DNA from: an uncultured Dorea sp.
GTDB lineage: Bacteria > Bacillota > Clostridia > Lachnospirales > Lachnospiraceae
Direction: 5' to 3'
Assembly (NCBI GenBank): GCA_910578455.1
Contig: CAJTQA010000012.1
Location: 14,305 to 78,304 of the forward strand
DNA length: 64,000 bases
This document shows positions 43,390 to 52,489 of this stretch, one piece after another. Each line of letters begins with the position of its first letter. The first letter of the stretch is position 1. The notes below the pieces were generated by a model. The model had not been told where the DNA came from. It did no database searches and saw only the letters and a list, made by a program, of their open reading frames with translations. The position numbers and the translations under genes are program-made.

Positions 43390-44730
43390 ATGGCAGAGAG
43401 TCAAAATATTGAATGGAAAGAATCGTGGCGTGACGAATATCTTAAATGGATATGCGGATTTGCAAATGCACAGGGCGGCAAAATTTATATTGGAACACGA
43501 GATGATGGGATGGTAATTGGAGTTCGTAACCCAAAAAAGCTATTAGAGGATATTCCCAATAAAATTCAAAACAAATTGGGAATTATGGCGGATGTGAATC
43601 TGCTTACTAAAGGTGGACTGGATTATATTGAGATTGTCGTTAGTCCGTGGGCGTTTCCCGTAAACTATGATGGAGAATACCATTATAGAAGTGGTAGTAC
43701 AAAACAGATGCTGCGGGGAAATGCATTGACGAATTTTTTAATGTCAAAGACTGGATTGAAATGGGATGCAGCGACAATATCTAATATTGGGGTAGATGAT
43801 TTAGATCAGGAAAGCTTTGATATTTTTAGAAGAGAGGCCTTGCGAAGCGGGCGAATGACAAAAGAAGATTTGGATATTGCGAATGTTGAACTGTTGGAAA
43901 AACTGGACTTAGTAGTAGATGGAAAACTTAAACGTGCAGGGGCATTGTGTTTTTACCGCAACCCAGAAAAAATTATTGGTGGATGTTATGTGAAAATTGG
44001 AAAATTTGAAGGCAGTGAGCTATTATATCAGGATGAAGTGCATGGTTCTTTGCTTATTTTGGCAGACAGGGTGATTGACCTGATTTATTTGAAATATTTG
44101 AAAGCAGCAATTTCTTATTACAAAGAAACCAGAGTGGAAACATATCCTTTTGCACGTGATGCCGTAAGAGAAGCCGTTTTTAACGCTTTGATTCATTGCA
44201 ATTGGGCTGACAATGTTCCAGTACAGATACGTATTGAAGATGATGCCATGTATATCAGTAATTGTAGTATGTTGCCCTTTGGCTGGACTGTAGAAACACT
44301 TTTAAGCACCCATGTATCAAAGCCATATAATCCTGATGTTGCAAAAGTGTTTTATCGTGCAGGATATATTGAAAGTTGGGGACGAGGTATTCAGAAGATT
44401 CGGGATGCATGCAAAAGTCTTGGAGCAGATGAACCTGAGTATATTGTTCATGGTGAAGATATCATGGTGAAATTTTCTGCCCTCCAAAGTGCTAAAGTAT
44501 CGGATGCTAAAGCCCTAAATGTCCTAAAAGATGTCACAAAGGATGCCACAATAGAAATAAAAATATTAAATTTGATTAAAGAAAATGCATCTATTACTAC
44601 CACCGATATGGCCAGGCAGTTATCTGTTAATAGACGAACAATTCAGAGAGGTTTGGAGGTATTAAAGAGCAGAGGTACGATTGAGCGCAAGGGTGGTAAA
44701 CGATACGGTTACTGGCAAGTTTATGAATAG
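43390..44730 (+). CDS. Schlafen AlbA_2 domain / ATPase / winged-helix regulator
   Basis: 446-residue protein of the common AlbA_2 (Schlafen) type. 'AESQNIEWKESWRDEYLKWICGFANAQGGKIYIGTRDDG' (read in parts) is the AlbA_2 start; 'RDAVREAVFNALIHCNWADN' and 'SWGRGIQKI' belong to the HATPase_c_4 part; the last 65 residues form a winged helix (ITTTDMARQLSVNRRTIQRGL). Members are thought to be nucleic-acid-binding regulators, often next to toxin or mobile genes. Start at 43390 after GCGGGGG. Composition is less AT-rich than the preceding pair, so it may have a separate history. Its role in the pair is unproven. Confidence 0.85.
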   Translation: MAESQNIEWKESWRDEYLKWICGFANAQGGKIYIGTRDDGMVIGVRNPKKLLEDIPNKIQNKLGIMADVNLLTKGGLDYIEIVVSPWAFPVNYDGEYHYRSGSTKQMLRGNALTNFLMSKTGLKWDAATISNIGVDDLDQESFDIFRREALRSGRMTKEDLDIANVELLEKLDLVVDGKLKRAGALCFYRNPEKIIGGCYVKIGKFEGSELLYQDEVHGSLLILADRVIDLIYLKYLKAAISYYKETRVETYPFARDAVREAVFNALIHCNWADNVPVQIRIEDDAMYISNCSMLPFGWTVETLLSTHVSKPYNPDVAKVFYRAGYIESWGRGIQKIRDACKSLGADEPEYIVHGEDIMVKFSALQSAKVSDAKALNVLKDVTKDATIEIKILNLIKENASITTTDMARQLSVNRRTIQRGLEVLKSRGTIERKGGKRYGYWQVYE

Positions 44731-44743
44731 TTTTTGTATTCCC

Positions 44744-45082
44744 ATCGTACCATTTCCAGATGGCAACGGCCGTGTGGGCAGCTGATTTCGATTAATGTAA
44801 AGATATATCCATAACATATACAGTACGGGTAAACATGAAGAGATTGCTTACGGAGATATGCACAGCAGCGGGGAGAATCTGCGGAATTTCCTGTATTTAA
44901 CCAGGTATCTAACGAAGGAAATTGAGTACTTTAAAGAATCATCTATTTTTCTGCAGACTTAGATTCCGAATACAGAAGTGAAGACCTATCATACGACAAT
45001 ACTGAACTTGTTCCGGGATAAGATGAAGAAAGAGGACTTCCGGGATTTATACCGCTTGATGGAGGGCAGGAGGGATCTTGCC
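44744..45082 (+). pseudogene. Fic-motif remnant and other gene debris (right edge of island)
   Basis: At 44744-44785 the frame reads 'IVPFPDGNGRVGS' and stops: a Fic signature (HPFxDGNGRxGR) with the catalytic His and last Arg lost. Two further broken pieces follow: '[20 protein letters not shown]' (about 44830-44960) and 'VKTYHTTILNLFRDKMKKED' (about 44970-45088), of unrecognised origin. No intact frame covers the stretch. Confidence 0.6.
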
Positions 45083-45095
45083 CTCTGAATTTTTG
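45062..45095 (+). terminator. Hairpin ending the debris region
   Basis: GAGGGCA (45062-45068) pairs with TGCCCTC (45079-45085), followed by TGAATTTTTG. Confidence 0.6.
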
Positions 45096-45304
45096 TCCGG
45101 AATTTATCCGGTATTAAAAAAAGAATGGAGAAAATCAAGGACTGTCTCAAACCGGCAGGAGATCATGCACATGTTCAGGCGGCAGAATTTATTAGCGGCT
45201 TTGTAAGGGAATAACAGATTGTGCAACAGATAGAGATAGGGTATAATATGAAAATAGAGGACAGAGGCAGCAGGATAAGGAAGGCCGGCGGAAGATACGG
45301 TATA

Positions 45305-45333
45305 TTGACGCGATAGGGGGTATATGGTATTAT
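45305..45333 (+). promoter_or_regulatory. Promoter of the first hybrid kinase
   Basis: TTGACG (45305-45310), 17-base spacer, TATTAT (45328-45333), about 70 bases before the ATG. Confidence 0.7.
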
Positions 45334-45403
45334 GGCACGAGCATTGCTGAACGTACGGGTGAGACAAATATGTCCGGAAATGGATTGATATGGAGGACAG
45401 GGT

Positions 45404-47992
45404 ATGGATTATACAAGAGAGTTTTTGGAACGGGAAGGCCAGGGCGGAGCGGTCGTTGGAAACAATGAGCAGCTAAGTGACATGCAGGGCGTCCGAAGTA
45501 TGGAGGCCGTCATCAATGAAGGGCTTCGCGTTGCCCTGCTGGAAGAGACGCCGGATCAGTCGCTTGAGGTGCTTTTGGAGCATTTGGGGAAAGCTTTGGA
45601 TGGGGAACGTACTTATATATTTGAAAAAAATAATAACGGCTGCGACGACAATACATATGAGTGGGTAGCCGACGGGGTGGAGCCGGAGAAGGAGAAACTT
45701 CAGAATGTTCCTGCTGAGGTGTGCGAGAACTGGTATCGGAATTTTGACATCGGCAGGCATATTGCCATTGCGAGGCTGGATGAAATCCGGGAGGACGTTC
45801 CGCAGCAGTATAGTATCTTGAAACAGCAGAACATCCACTCTCTTGTGGTGGTTCCCCTATACGACGGGAAAAAGATTATCGGCTTCTACGGCGTTGACAA
45901 TCCGCCTGTGAAATCGCTGGAATATGCATCGAATATGCTTCAGACTGCGGCATATTTTATCGTGTCGTCCCTGAAACGGCGGAATCTGGTCCGTGAGCTG
46001 CAAAAGAGGAGCTATAATGTACTGCAGGCGCTCAGCGTGGATTATCTGGGGATTTATCAGGTGAATTTTGATACAGGAAAATGCGAGATATTCCGGGATG
46101 GCGAATGGATGAGCATGGATTGGGCCGCTGGATTTAAGGATGGCTATGAGGCGGCTATGGAGCGGTATGTCTCCCGCTATGTAGTGCCGCTGGATCAGGA
46201 GAGGGTTCGGGCGGTGACGCAGAAAGACTACGTGCTTGCCCGGCTCAGGGAAAAAAAGAAGTTCTATGTCCGGCACCAGGCGAAAGACAGCTCTAAAAGG
46301 CTGAAACATCTGGAGCTGCATTTTTCTGCCACGGAGAAAACAGCAGAAGAGAATTGCGCGATTTTTGCCCTGCGGGATGTCAATGCCGTGGTGGAGCAGG
46401 AAGAGGAATATAAGCAGCAGGCAAGGAAGAGCCTGGAGGATACCCTTGAGGGAGCCAGAACGGGTATCTGGACGATTGAGCTGGAAGAGGGAAGGCAGCC
46501 GAGGATGTATACGGACCGGACGATGCGGCTCCTCCTTGGAGTGTCGGATGAGATTGATCCGGAGGAGTGTTACCGGCACTGGTTTGAAAACATTGAGCCA
46601 GATTATGTGGAGATGGTGCAGGAAGCAGTACGGGAGATATTGGAAAACGGACGCTCCGAGGTAATCTATCCATGGAAACATCCCGAGCTTGGGAAAATTT
46701 ATGTCCGATGCGGCGGCGTGCCGGACAAAACGTTCGAGAAACCGGGAGTCTGCCTGAACGGATACCATCAGGACATTACGGAGACTATGGTGACAAGGAG
46801 AAAGCAGGAGCAGGCCATCATGGAGCTGCTTGAAAAGGTCAGGAAAGCGAATTCGGCAAAGAGCCAATTCCTTTCCCGGATGTCTCATGATCTGCGAACG
46901 CCCATCAACGGAATACTGGGAATGCTTGCCGTTATAGAAAAAAGCCAGGATGACGAGGAGAGGCAGAAAGAATGCCAGAAAAAAATCCGCGTATCGGCAG
47001 AGCATCTTTTGTCTTTGGTGAACCATGTCCTTCAGGTCAGCAAGCTGGAGAGCGGAGGAACAGCAGCAGTGGAAGAACCATTTGACCTTCACGATATATT
47101 GGAAAGCTGCATCGCTGTTATGTCAGCTCAGGCAGAGGAGAAGGGAATCCGGCTGGCACTTAAGGAAACTGAACTGCATCATAGCAGATTGATCGGAAAT
47201 CCTCTTGACTTGAAACAAATATTAATGAATGTCATTGATAATGCCCTTAAGTATAACCGTCCTCACGGTTCTGTGTTTGTCCGTGTGAGGGAGACTGGTT
47301 TCCGAGACGGAACTGCAGACTTCCGGTTCGTGATTGAAGATACAGGGATTGGCATTGGGGAAGACTTTAAAAAGCATATTTTTGAGCCGTTCACTCAGGA
47401 GAACCAAGGTGCGAGGACTGACTATGCCGGCATCGGGCTTGGCATGTCTATTGTTAAAAAGCTGGCAGAGCAGATGGAGGGAACCGTGGAAGTAGAGAGC
47501 CGGATTGGTGAAGGAAGTGTAATCTATATTACCGTGCCTATCCGGGTAGACGGAGAGAAGCATGCTGATCCGGCAGAGGAGGAGCTGGACCTGCAGAGCA
47601 ATATTGCCGGAATGCGCGTTCTCTTGGTGGATGACAATGAGATCAACCGAGAGATTTTAGAGTTTATGCTTAAAGATGCGGGCGCGGATGTGGTGTGTGC
47701 CAACAATGGAAGGGCTGCCGTAGATATGTTCGCGGCATCCGATACAGGAACATTGGACTGCGTGCTGATGGATTTGATGATGCCCGTCATGAGCGGGTAC
47801 GAGGCGGCCCGCGTGATTCGCGGCCTGGGTCGGGCAGATGCAAAAACCGTGCCGATCATAGCGCTGTCGGCCAACGCGTTTGAAGAGGACGTTGCAATGG
47901 CAAAGGATGCCGGAATGAATGAACATTTGGCGAAACCGGTAGATATCCAGAAAATGTTTAAGGTGATGAACGGTCTGAGGCGCGGACAGTAG
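45404..47992 (+). CDS. Hybrid sensor histidine kinase (GAF-PAS-HisKA-HATPase-REC), cytosolic
   Basis: 862-residue signalling protein with no membrane segment. Order: GAF-like domain (about 35-195, 'ERTYIFEKNNNGCDDNTYEW'), a linker/PAS-like part (about 200-460), HisKA with phospho-accepting H495 in 'SRMSHDLRTPING', HATPase_c ('GIGIGEDFKKHIFEPFTQE' and 'GIGLGMSIVKKLAEQMEG') and a C-terminal receiver with D790 in 'VLMDLMMPVMSG'. The start follows GGAGGACAGG. A second hybrid kinase follows 32 bases later. The GAF-type input implies a cytosolic small-molecule signal; which one is unknown. Confidence 0.9.
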   Translation: MDYTREFLEREGQGGAVVGNNEQLSDMQGVRSMEAVINEGLRVALLEETPDQSLEVLLEHLGKALDGERTYIFEKNNNGCDDNTYEWVADGVEPEKEKLQNVPAEVCENWYRNFDIGRHIAIARLDEIREDVPQQYSILKQQNIHSLVVVPLYDGKKIIGFYGVDNPPVKSLEYASNMLQTAAYFIVSSLKRRNLVRELQKRSYNVLQALSVDYLGIYQVNFDTGKCEIFRDGEWMSMDWAAGFKDGYEAAMERYVSRYVVPLDQERVRAVTQKDYVLARLREKKKFYVRHQAKDSSKRLKHLELHFSATEKTAEENCAIFALRDVNAVVEQEEEYKQQARKSLEDTLEGARTGIWTIELEEGRQPRMYTDRTMRLLLGVSDEIDPEECYRHWFENIEPDYVEMVQEAVREILENGRSEVIYPWKHPELGKIYVRCGGVPDKTFEKPGVCLNGYHQDITETMVTRRKQEQAIMELLEKVRKANSAKSQFLSRMSHDLRTPINGILGMLAVIEKSQDDEERQKECQKKIRVSAEHLLSLVNHVLQVSKLESGGTAAVEEPFDLHDILESCIAVMSAQAEEKGIRLALKETELHHSRLIGNPLDLKQILMNVIDNALKYNRPHGSVFVRVRETGFRDGTADFRFVIEDTGIGIGEDFKKHIFEPFTQENQGARTDYAGIGLGMSIVKKLAEQMEGTVEVESRIGEGSVIYITVPIRVDGEKHADPAEEELDLQSNIAGMRVLLVDDNEINREILEFMLKDAGADVVCANNGRAAVDMFAASDTGTLDCVLMDLMMPVMSGYEAARVIRGLGRADAKTVPIIALSANAFEEDVAMAKDAGMNEHLAKPVDIQKMFKVMNGLRRGQ

Positions 47993-48024
47993 AATAAAGA
48001 AAAATCAGATATGGAGAAAAAAAT

Positions 48025-50664
48025 ATGAAGAAGATAGTTTTGCCGCGTTTTTTAAAAGTTAGCATAGCGGCAATCATTTGCCTGAATATTTGTATTTTTT
48101 TGTTTTTGGGGATTTCTGTAAATAAGATGAGCGAAAAAACGATTGAAAATATAGGCACAGCTTATATGTCCGGAATGAATAAGCAGGTGTCTTTGCATTT
48201 TGAAACAATTATTGCGCTCAGGCTTACGATGGCAGAATCTATTGCACATATTGCGTCAGATAAGGAAAGTTCCGGCTACGGCACGAAGGAGGAGATAGAA
48301 TACGGCTCAAGGGCAAGGCATTTTCTGTGTGCCGGCTTATATTCGCGAGACGGTAAGATTGAAATGATTTACGGCGATCCGGTGCAGCTGAATCACCCGG
48401 ACACTTTTTTGGACAGTTTAAAAAGCGGAGAGCGTAAAGTGGCGTCTGGTGCTGACAGCAGCGGAAATGATATTATCTTATTCGGGGTTCCCTGTGAATA
48501 CCCTATGTCTGACGGAAATGACAGCCTTGCTATTGTTGTAGGGCTATCTTCTAAATATATGGGCGAGGTCCTTTTTCTTGAATCAGATGATTCTCTTGCG
48601 TATTCTTTTGTCATACGTAAAGACGGAAGCTGTGTTGTGCGGGATGAGGGCGGCAGCAATGAGAATTATTTTGACAGGCTTTATCGTATTTTTGATGGTC
48701 AGAAAGAGGCGTCGGATTATTATATTGGCCGGATAACAGCGGCAATGAATGCAAATGAAGATTATTCTGTTATAGTGGAGAGAGATGGAATGCGCCGTCA
48801 CCTGTATTGTACCAGCCTTCCATACTGCGAATGGTATCTGGTGACAATCCTGCCCTTTGACGAATTGGACGAAGAAATCTCCGGAATGGGCAGCCATTGG
48901 CTGATTATCGTTTATGCGGCATCCTTTGCTGTAATTGCCATGCTTTTTTTTATATTCTTTCAATATATAAAAGTATTCAAAAAACAGATGGTTGAATTAA
49001 AACATATGAATGAGGAGATGGACATCGCGCGTAAGGCCGCTGAAAAAGCACAGAAAGATGCTGAAAATGCGAACGCCGCAAAGCAGGAGTTTCTGTCCAG
49101 CATGAGCCACGACATACGCACCCCAATGAATGCCATAATCGGCATGACATCCATAGCAATGGCTAACATAGACCATCAAGAGCAGGTTCGGGAATGCCTG
49201 CGTAAAATAGAACTATCCAGCAACCACCTTCTCGGCCTTATTAATGATGTGCTGGATATGTCCAAGATTGAGAGCGGCAAGATGACGCTGAATATTGCGC
49301 CGGTTTCTTTGAGAGAAGTTATGGACAATATTGTGAACATCGTGCAGCCGCAGGTTAAGAAAAAAAATCTGAAGTTTGACGCGGCTGTTTATGAGATTTT
49401 TACGGAAAACGTGTGCTGCGACAGCGTGAGGCTTAATCAGGTGCTGATTAATCTGTTAGGGAATGCTGTCAAATTTACGCCGGACGGCGGCTCTGTTCAG
49501 GTAACATTGTACCAGGAAATGCTGCCGGGAGATAATTCCCGTGTCCGTACCCATTTTTTAGTAGCAGATACGGGTATCGGCATGTCAAAGGAATATCAGG
49601 AAAAGCTATTTGACTCCTTCAGCAGAGAAGACAGCGCCCATGTACAGAAAATCGAAGGCTCAGGACTTGGAATGGCGATTACCAAGTATATAGCGGACGC
49701 TATGGGCGGTACGATTTCCGTTGAAAGCGAGCTGGGCAAGGGGAGTGAATTTCACATTATATTTGATCTGGAAAAAGCACAAGAGCTGGAAACGGAAGTA
49801 GTCCTTCCTGACTGGAATATGCTGATAGTTGATGAGGATGAGCGGTTATGTGTAAATGCAGCCCGTTCGTTAAAACAGCTCGGCATTCACTCTGAATGGT
49901 GCCTGAACGCTGAACGTGCAATGGAAATGATCGCGGAGCGCCATTATCGGAATGACAGCTATCATGTGATTCTTTTGGATCGGGAGCTGCCGGGCATGAA
50001 TGGCGCTGAGGCGGCGGAAGAGATACGTTTGAAATACGGAAAGGATTGTCCGGTTTTACTGCTTTCCTCCAGCTCTTTTAACGGGGCGGAAAAGAAAGCC
50101 GGGGAAACGGGGATTTCCGGATTCGTGTGCAAACCGCTGTTTAAGTCGGTTTTGTTTGATGCTCTTAAGGTTTTTGCAGGAATGGCAGATGAGGAACCTG
50201 CAGAAATGGAACAGGAGACGGACAAAGATCTTAAGGGAAAGCATATTTTGCTGGCGGAGGACAATGAGCTTAACTGGGAAGTTGCAAAGGAACTGTTTTC
50301 GATTCTTGAAATAGAATTGGACTGGGTTGAAAACGGAAAAATATGTGTTGAGGAATTTGAAAAATCCCCTGTCGGATATTACGATGCGATTATCATGGAT
50401 GTCAGGATGCCTGTGATGGACGGCTACGAAGCTGCCAGAGCCATCCGGAGGCTGGGGCGTGAAGATGCGGGTGTTCCGATTATTGCGATGACGGCTGATG
50501 CTTTTTCGGAAGACATTCAAAGGTGCCTGGAGTGCGGCATGGATGACCATTTGGCGAAACCAATTGATATTCAGGTTGTTGCCCGGAAATTAAAAAAATA
50601 TCTGAAGCAGCCGGGCAGGCAAAAAGAGGGAAAATATGAAAACGAAATTAGAAGTATGCGTTGA
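48025..50664 (+). CDS. Membrane hybrid sensor histidine kinase with two receivers
   Basis: 879-residue kinase. Membrane helix about 12-30, extracytoplasmic sensor (about 32-290, Cache-like, 'GLYSRDGKIEMIYGDPV'), second helix about 295-317, a coiled linker, HisKA with H362 in 'SSMSHDIRTPMNAIIGM', HATPase_c, and two receivers. The first receiver keeps its aspartate in 'VILLDRELPGMNG'; the second has 'AIIMDVRMPVMDG'. Its 3' end overlaps cutC by 29 bases. With the preceding cytosolic hybrid kinase it could form a relay; neither has an adjacent output regulator. Confidence 0.9.
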   Translation: MKKIVLPRFLKVSIAAIICLNICIFLFLGISVNKMSEKTIENIGTAYMSGMNKQVSLHFETIIALRLTMAESIAHIASDKESSGYGTKEEIEYGSRARHFLCAGLYSRDGKIEMIYGDPVQLNHPDTFLDSLKSGERKVASGADSSGNDIILFGVPCEYPMSDGNDSLAIVVGLSSKYMGEVLFLESDDSLAYSFVIRKDGSCVVRDEGGSNENYFDRLYRIFDGQKEASDYYIGRITAAMNANEDYSVIVERDGMRRHLYCTSLPYCEWYLVTILPFDELDEEISGMGSHWLIIVYAASFAVIAMLFFIFFQYIKVFKKQMVELKHMNEEMDIARKAAEKAQKDAENANAAKQEFLSSMSHDIRTPMNAIIGMTSIAMANIDHQEQVRECLRKIELSSNHLLGLINDVLDMSKIESGKMTLNIAPVSLREVMDNIVNIVQPQVKKKNLKFDAAVYEIFTENVCCDSVRLNQVLINLLGNAVKFTPDGGSVQVTLYQEMLPGDNSRVRTHFLVADTGIGMSKEYQEKLFDSFSREDSAHVQKIEGSGLGMAITKYIADAMGGTISVESELGKGSEFHIIFDLEKAQELETEVVLPDWNMLIVDEDERLCVNAARSLKQLGIHSEWCLNAERAMEMIAERHYRNDSYHVILLDRELPGMNGAEAAEEIRLKYGKDCPVLLLSSSSFNGAEKKAGETGISGFVCKPLFKSVLFDALKVFAGMADEEPAEMEQETDKDLKGKHILLAEDNELNWEVAKELFSILEIELDWVENGKICVEEFEKSPVGYYDAIIMDVRMPVMDGYEAARAIRRLGREDAGVPIIAMTADAFSEDIQRCLECGMDDHLAKPIDIQVVARKLKKYLKQPGRQKEGKYENEIRSMR

Positions 50665-51394
50665 TTCAGTGGAATCGGCAGTGATTGCCCAGGAGTGCGG
50701 CGCAGACAGCCTGGAGATCTGCTCGAACCTGATTATTGGGGGAACGACTCCTGGCGTGAGCCAGTTTAAACACATTCGGAAGGCCTGTACTGCAGAGCTT
50801 TATGTCCTGATACGGCCAAGGTATGGAGACTTCCTATATACGGATGCGGAATTTGATATGATGAAAGAAGATATTTGGATGTTCCGTAAACTGGGGGCGG
50901 ATGGGATTACCGCGGGATGCCTGCGGTCCGACGGCAGTTTGGATCTGGGACGGATGAAAGAGCTTAAGGATTGTGCGGGTTCTTTGCGGTTTACTCTGCA
51001 CCGGGCATTTGACGTGTGCAGAGACCCGTATGAGTCTTTGGAAGAAACGATTTCCCTGGGAATTGACAGAATCCTGACATCGGGTCAGGCGGCGGCCTGC
51101 ACGGAGGGGACTGAGGTTTTGAGGCAACTAATCGCGCAGGCGGGAGAGAGGATTGAGATATTAGTCGGCAGCGGAGTGAACGCCCAGGCCATTCGGCGGA
51201 TTAGGGCGGAAACCCATGCCGTTAGTTTCCATATGTCCGGGAAACAAAGGATAGACAGTAAAATGTCTTATCGGAAGGAGGGCGTCAATATGGGGCTTCC
51301 CGGGCTGAGTGAATTTGACATTTTCCGAACAGACCCGGAAGAGATCCGAAAGGCAAAAGAAGCATTATTGGCAGAGAAGGAGGGGGAATGGTAA
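50636..51394 (+). CDS. cutC: CutC family protein
   Basis: 252-residue TIM-barrel protein of the CutC family, long linked to copper homeostasis but of uncertain biochemical role. The family start is 'KLEVCVDSVESAVIAQECGADSLEICSNLIIGGTTPG', with 'VLIRPRYGDFLYTDAEFDMM' and 'TLHRAFD' following and the 'RILTSGQAAACTEG' loop. It begins within the end of the hybrid-kinase gene (29-base overlap), so it is probably coupled to it. The stop overlaps the next start (TAATG). Confidence 0.9.
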   Translation: MKTKLEVCVDSVESAVIAQECGADSLEICSNLIIGGTTPGVSQFKHIRKACTAELYVLIRPRYGDFLYTDAEFDMMKEDIWMFRKLGADGITAGCLRSDGSLDLGRMKELKDCAGSLRFTLHRAFDVCRDPYESLEETISLGIDRILTSGQAAACTEGTEVLRQLIAQAGERIEILVGSGVNAQAIRRIRAETHAVSFHMSGKQRIDSKMSYRKEGVNMGLPGLSEFDIFRTDPEEIRKAKEALLAEKEGEW

Positions 51395-51813
51395 TGATGA
51401 AAAAGCTTTTGAATACTTCTATGATTTATTTTGCACTGGCAATCGCGGCGGGTGTATTTTACAGGGAATTTACAAAGATGAGCGGATACGCGGGGGAAAC
51501 AATGCTGCGGTTTGTCCACGCGCATTTATTTGCGCTTGGGATGCTTTTGTTTCTTGTGCTCGCACTTTTCTGCAGGCAGGAGGGAAGCCTGGCGGAGGAC
51601 AAGACTTTCAGGCAGTTTTTTTTGCTTTATAATATATCTCTGCCGTTCATGGCGTGCATGATGCTGGCGAGAGGAGCCCTGCAGGTTCAGGGAGCCGTGC
51701 TTTCAAGGGCGGCAGACGCTGCTGTTTCCGGTATTGCAGGGATTTCGCATATACTGCTCACGGTATCGCTGGCGCTGCTCTTTAAAGCGTTAAAGAAAAA
51801 TTGCGTCAGGTAA
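51394..51813 (+). CDS. DUF2871 membrane protein
   Basis: 139-residue membrane protein with about four transmembrane helices, matching the DUF2871 family start ('MIYFALAIAAGVFYREFTK' and 'VHAHLFALGMLLFLVLALF'). Function unknown. The ATG at 51394 shares a base with the cutC stop and has AAGGAGGGGG upstream; an in-frame ATG at 51388 is less well spaced. A strong terminator follows. Confidence 0.8.
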   Translation: MMKKLLNTSMIYFALAIAAGVFYREFTKMSGYAGETMLRFVHAHLFALGMLLFLVLALFCRQEGSLAEDKTFRQFFLLYNISLPFMACMMLARGALQVQGAVLSRAADAAVSGIAGISHILLTVSLALLFKALKKNCVR

Positions 51814-51820
51814 GGAGTGT

Positions 51821-51862
51821 AGGGGGACTGCCGGTAGCACGGCAATCCCCCTGTATTTTTTT
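51821..51862 (+). terminator. Rho-independent terminator after DUF2871
   Basis: AGGGGGA-C-TGCCG pairs with CGGCA-A-TCCCCCT around six bases, followed by a run of seven T. Confidence 0.9.
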
Positions 51863-51883
51863 GAACAAAAAGCAGTAAAACTT

Positions 51884-51912
51884 TGTAACGAATGTTTATC
51901 CCGTTCGTCTAA
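51884..51912 (+). promoter_or_regulatory. ECF-type autoregulatory promoter
   Basis: TGTAACG (51884-51890) and CGTCTAA (51906-51912) lie 15 bases apart. This is the layout of ECF sigma promoters (-35 with AAC, -10 with CGTC), 77 bases before the ECF sigma start, so self-activation is likely. Confidence 0.7.
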
Positions 51913-51988
51913 TTAGTAAAACAGGGCTTACAAAGAGCCGTTTTTACCAGATTGGATGAGGCGGTTTTGCAGAGAAAGGAGTGATGGA

Positions 51989-52477
51989 GTGAAGATAGAT
52001 TTTGAGGACATCTATGAACGGTTTTTTAAAGACGTATATCTTTTTGTGCTTGCCATGAGCGGGAATCCGGCTATGGCAGAGGATGTCACCCAGGAAACTT
52101 TTTTTAAGGCGCTAAAGGAGATTGACAATTTTAAAGGAAACTGCTCGGTAAAGTCGTGGCTGTGCCGGATTGCCAAGAATCTTTATATTGACGACGTTCG
52201 CCGTAAGAAGAGGTTTGAGACGATAAAGAAAGGACTGGCGGAAAACCCCCGGGCGGAGGAAGGAAACGCCGAGTCGGCTGCCATCCGGCGGGAAGAGGTG
52301 ATATCTATCTATAAGGCGCTTCATTGCCTGGAGGAGCCGTACAAGGAAGTGTTCGGCCTGAGGACGCTGGGGGAGCTGTCTTACCGGGAAATCGGGGAGA
52401 TATTTGAGAAGAGCGAGAGCTGGGCGAGGGTCACGTACCACAGGGCAAAGCTTAAGATCAGAGAGCAGATGATGTAA
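51989..52477 (+). CDS. ECF RNA polymerase sigma factor
   Basis: 162-residue ECF sigma factor. Region 2 shows 'DIYERFFKDVYLFVLAMSGNPAMAEDVTQETFFKAL' (read in parts) and 'VKSWLCRIAKNLYIDDVRRKKR'; region 4 has 'EPYKEVFGLRTLGELSYREIGEIFEKSESWARVTYHRAK'. The start is GTG at 51989, with AAAGGAG at good spacing; the in-frame ATG at 51956 lacks one. A zinc-finger anti-sigma gene follows 12 bases later, and an ECF-type promoter precedes it. This is a standard autoregulated sigma/anti-sigma unit. Confidence 0.94.
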   Translation: MKIDFEDIYERFFKDVYLFVLAMSGNPAMAEDVTQETFFKALKEIDNFKGNCSVKSWLCRIAKNLYIDDVRRKKRFETIKKGLAENPRAEEGNAESAAIRREEVISIYKALHCLEEPYKEVFGLRTLGELSYREIGEIFEKSESWARVTYHRAKLKIREQMM

Positions 52478-52489
52478 AGGAGGTATAAT

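Noticed and set aside
45857..47092. 411-residue minus-strand open frame inside the first hybrid kinase
   Set aside because: The plus-strand kinase is clearly recognised across the same bases; the minus frame has no family match and is a shadow.
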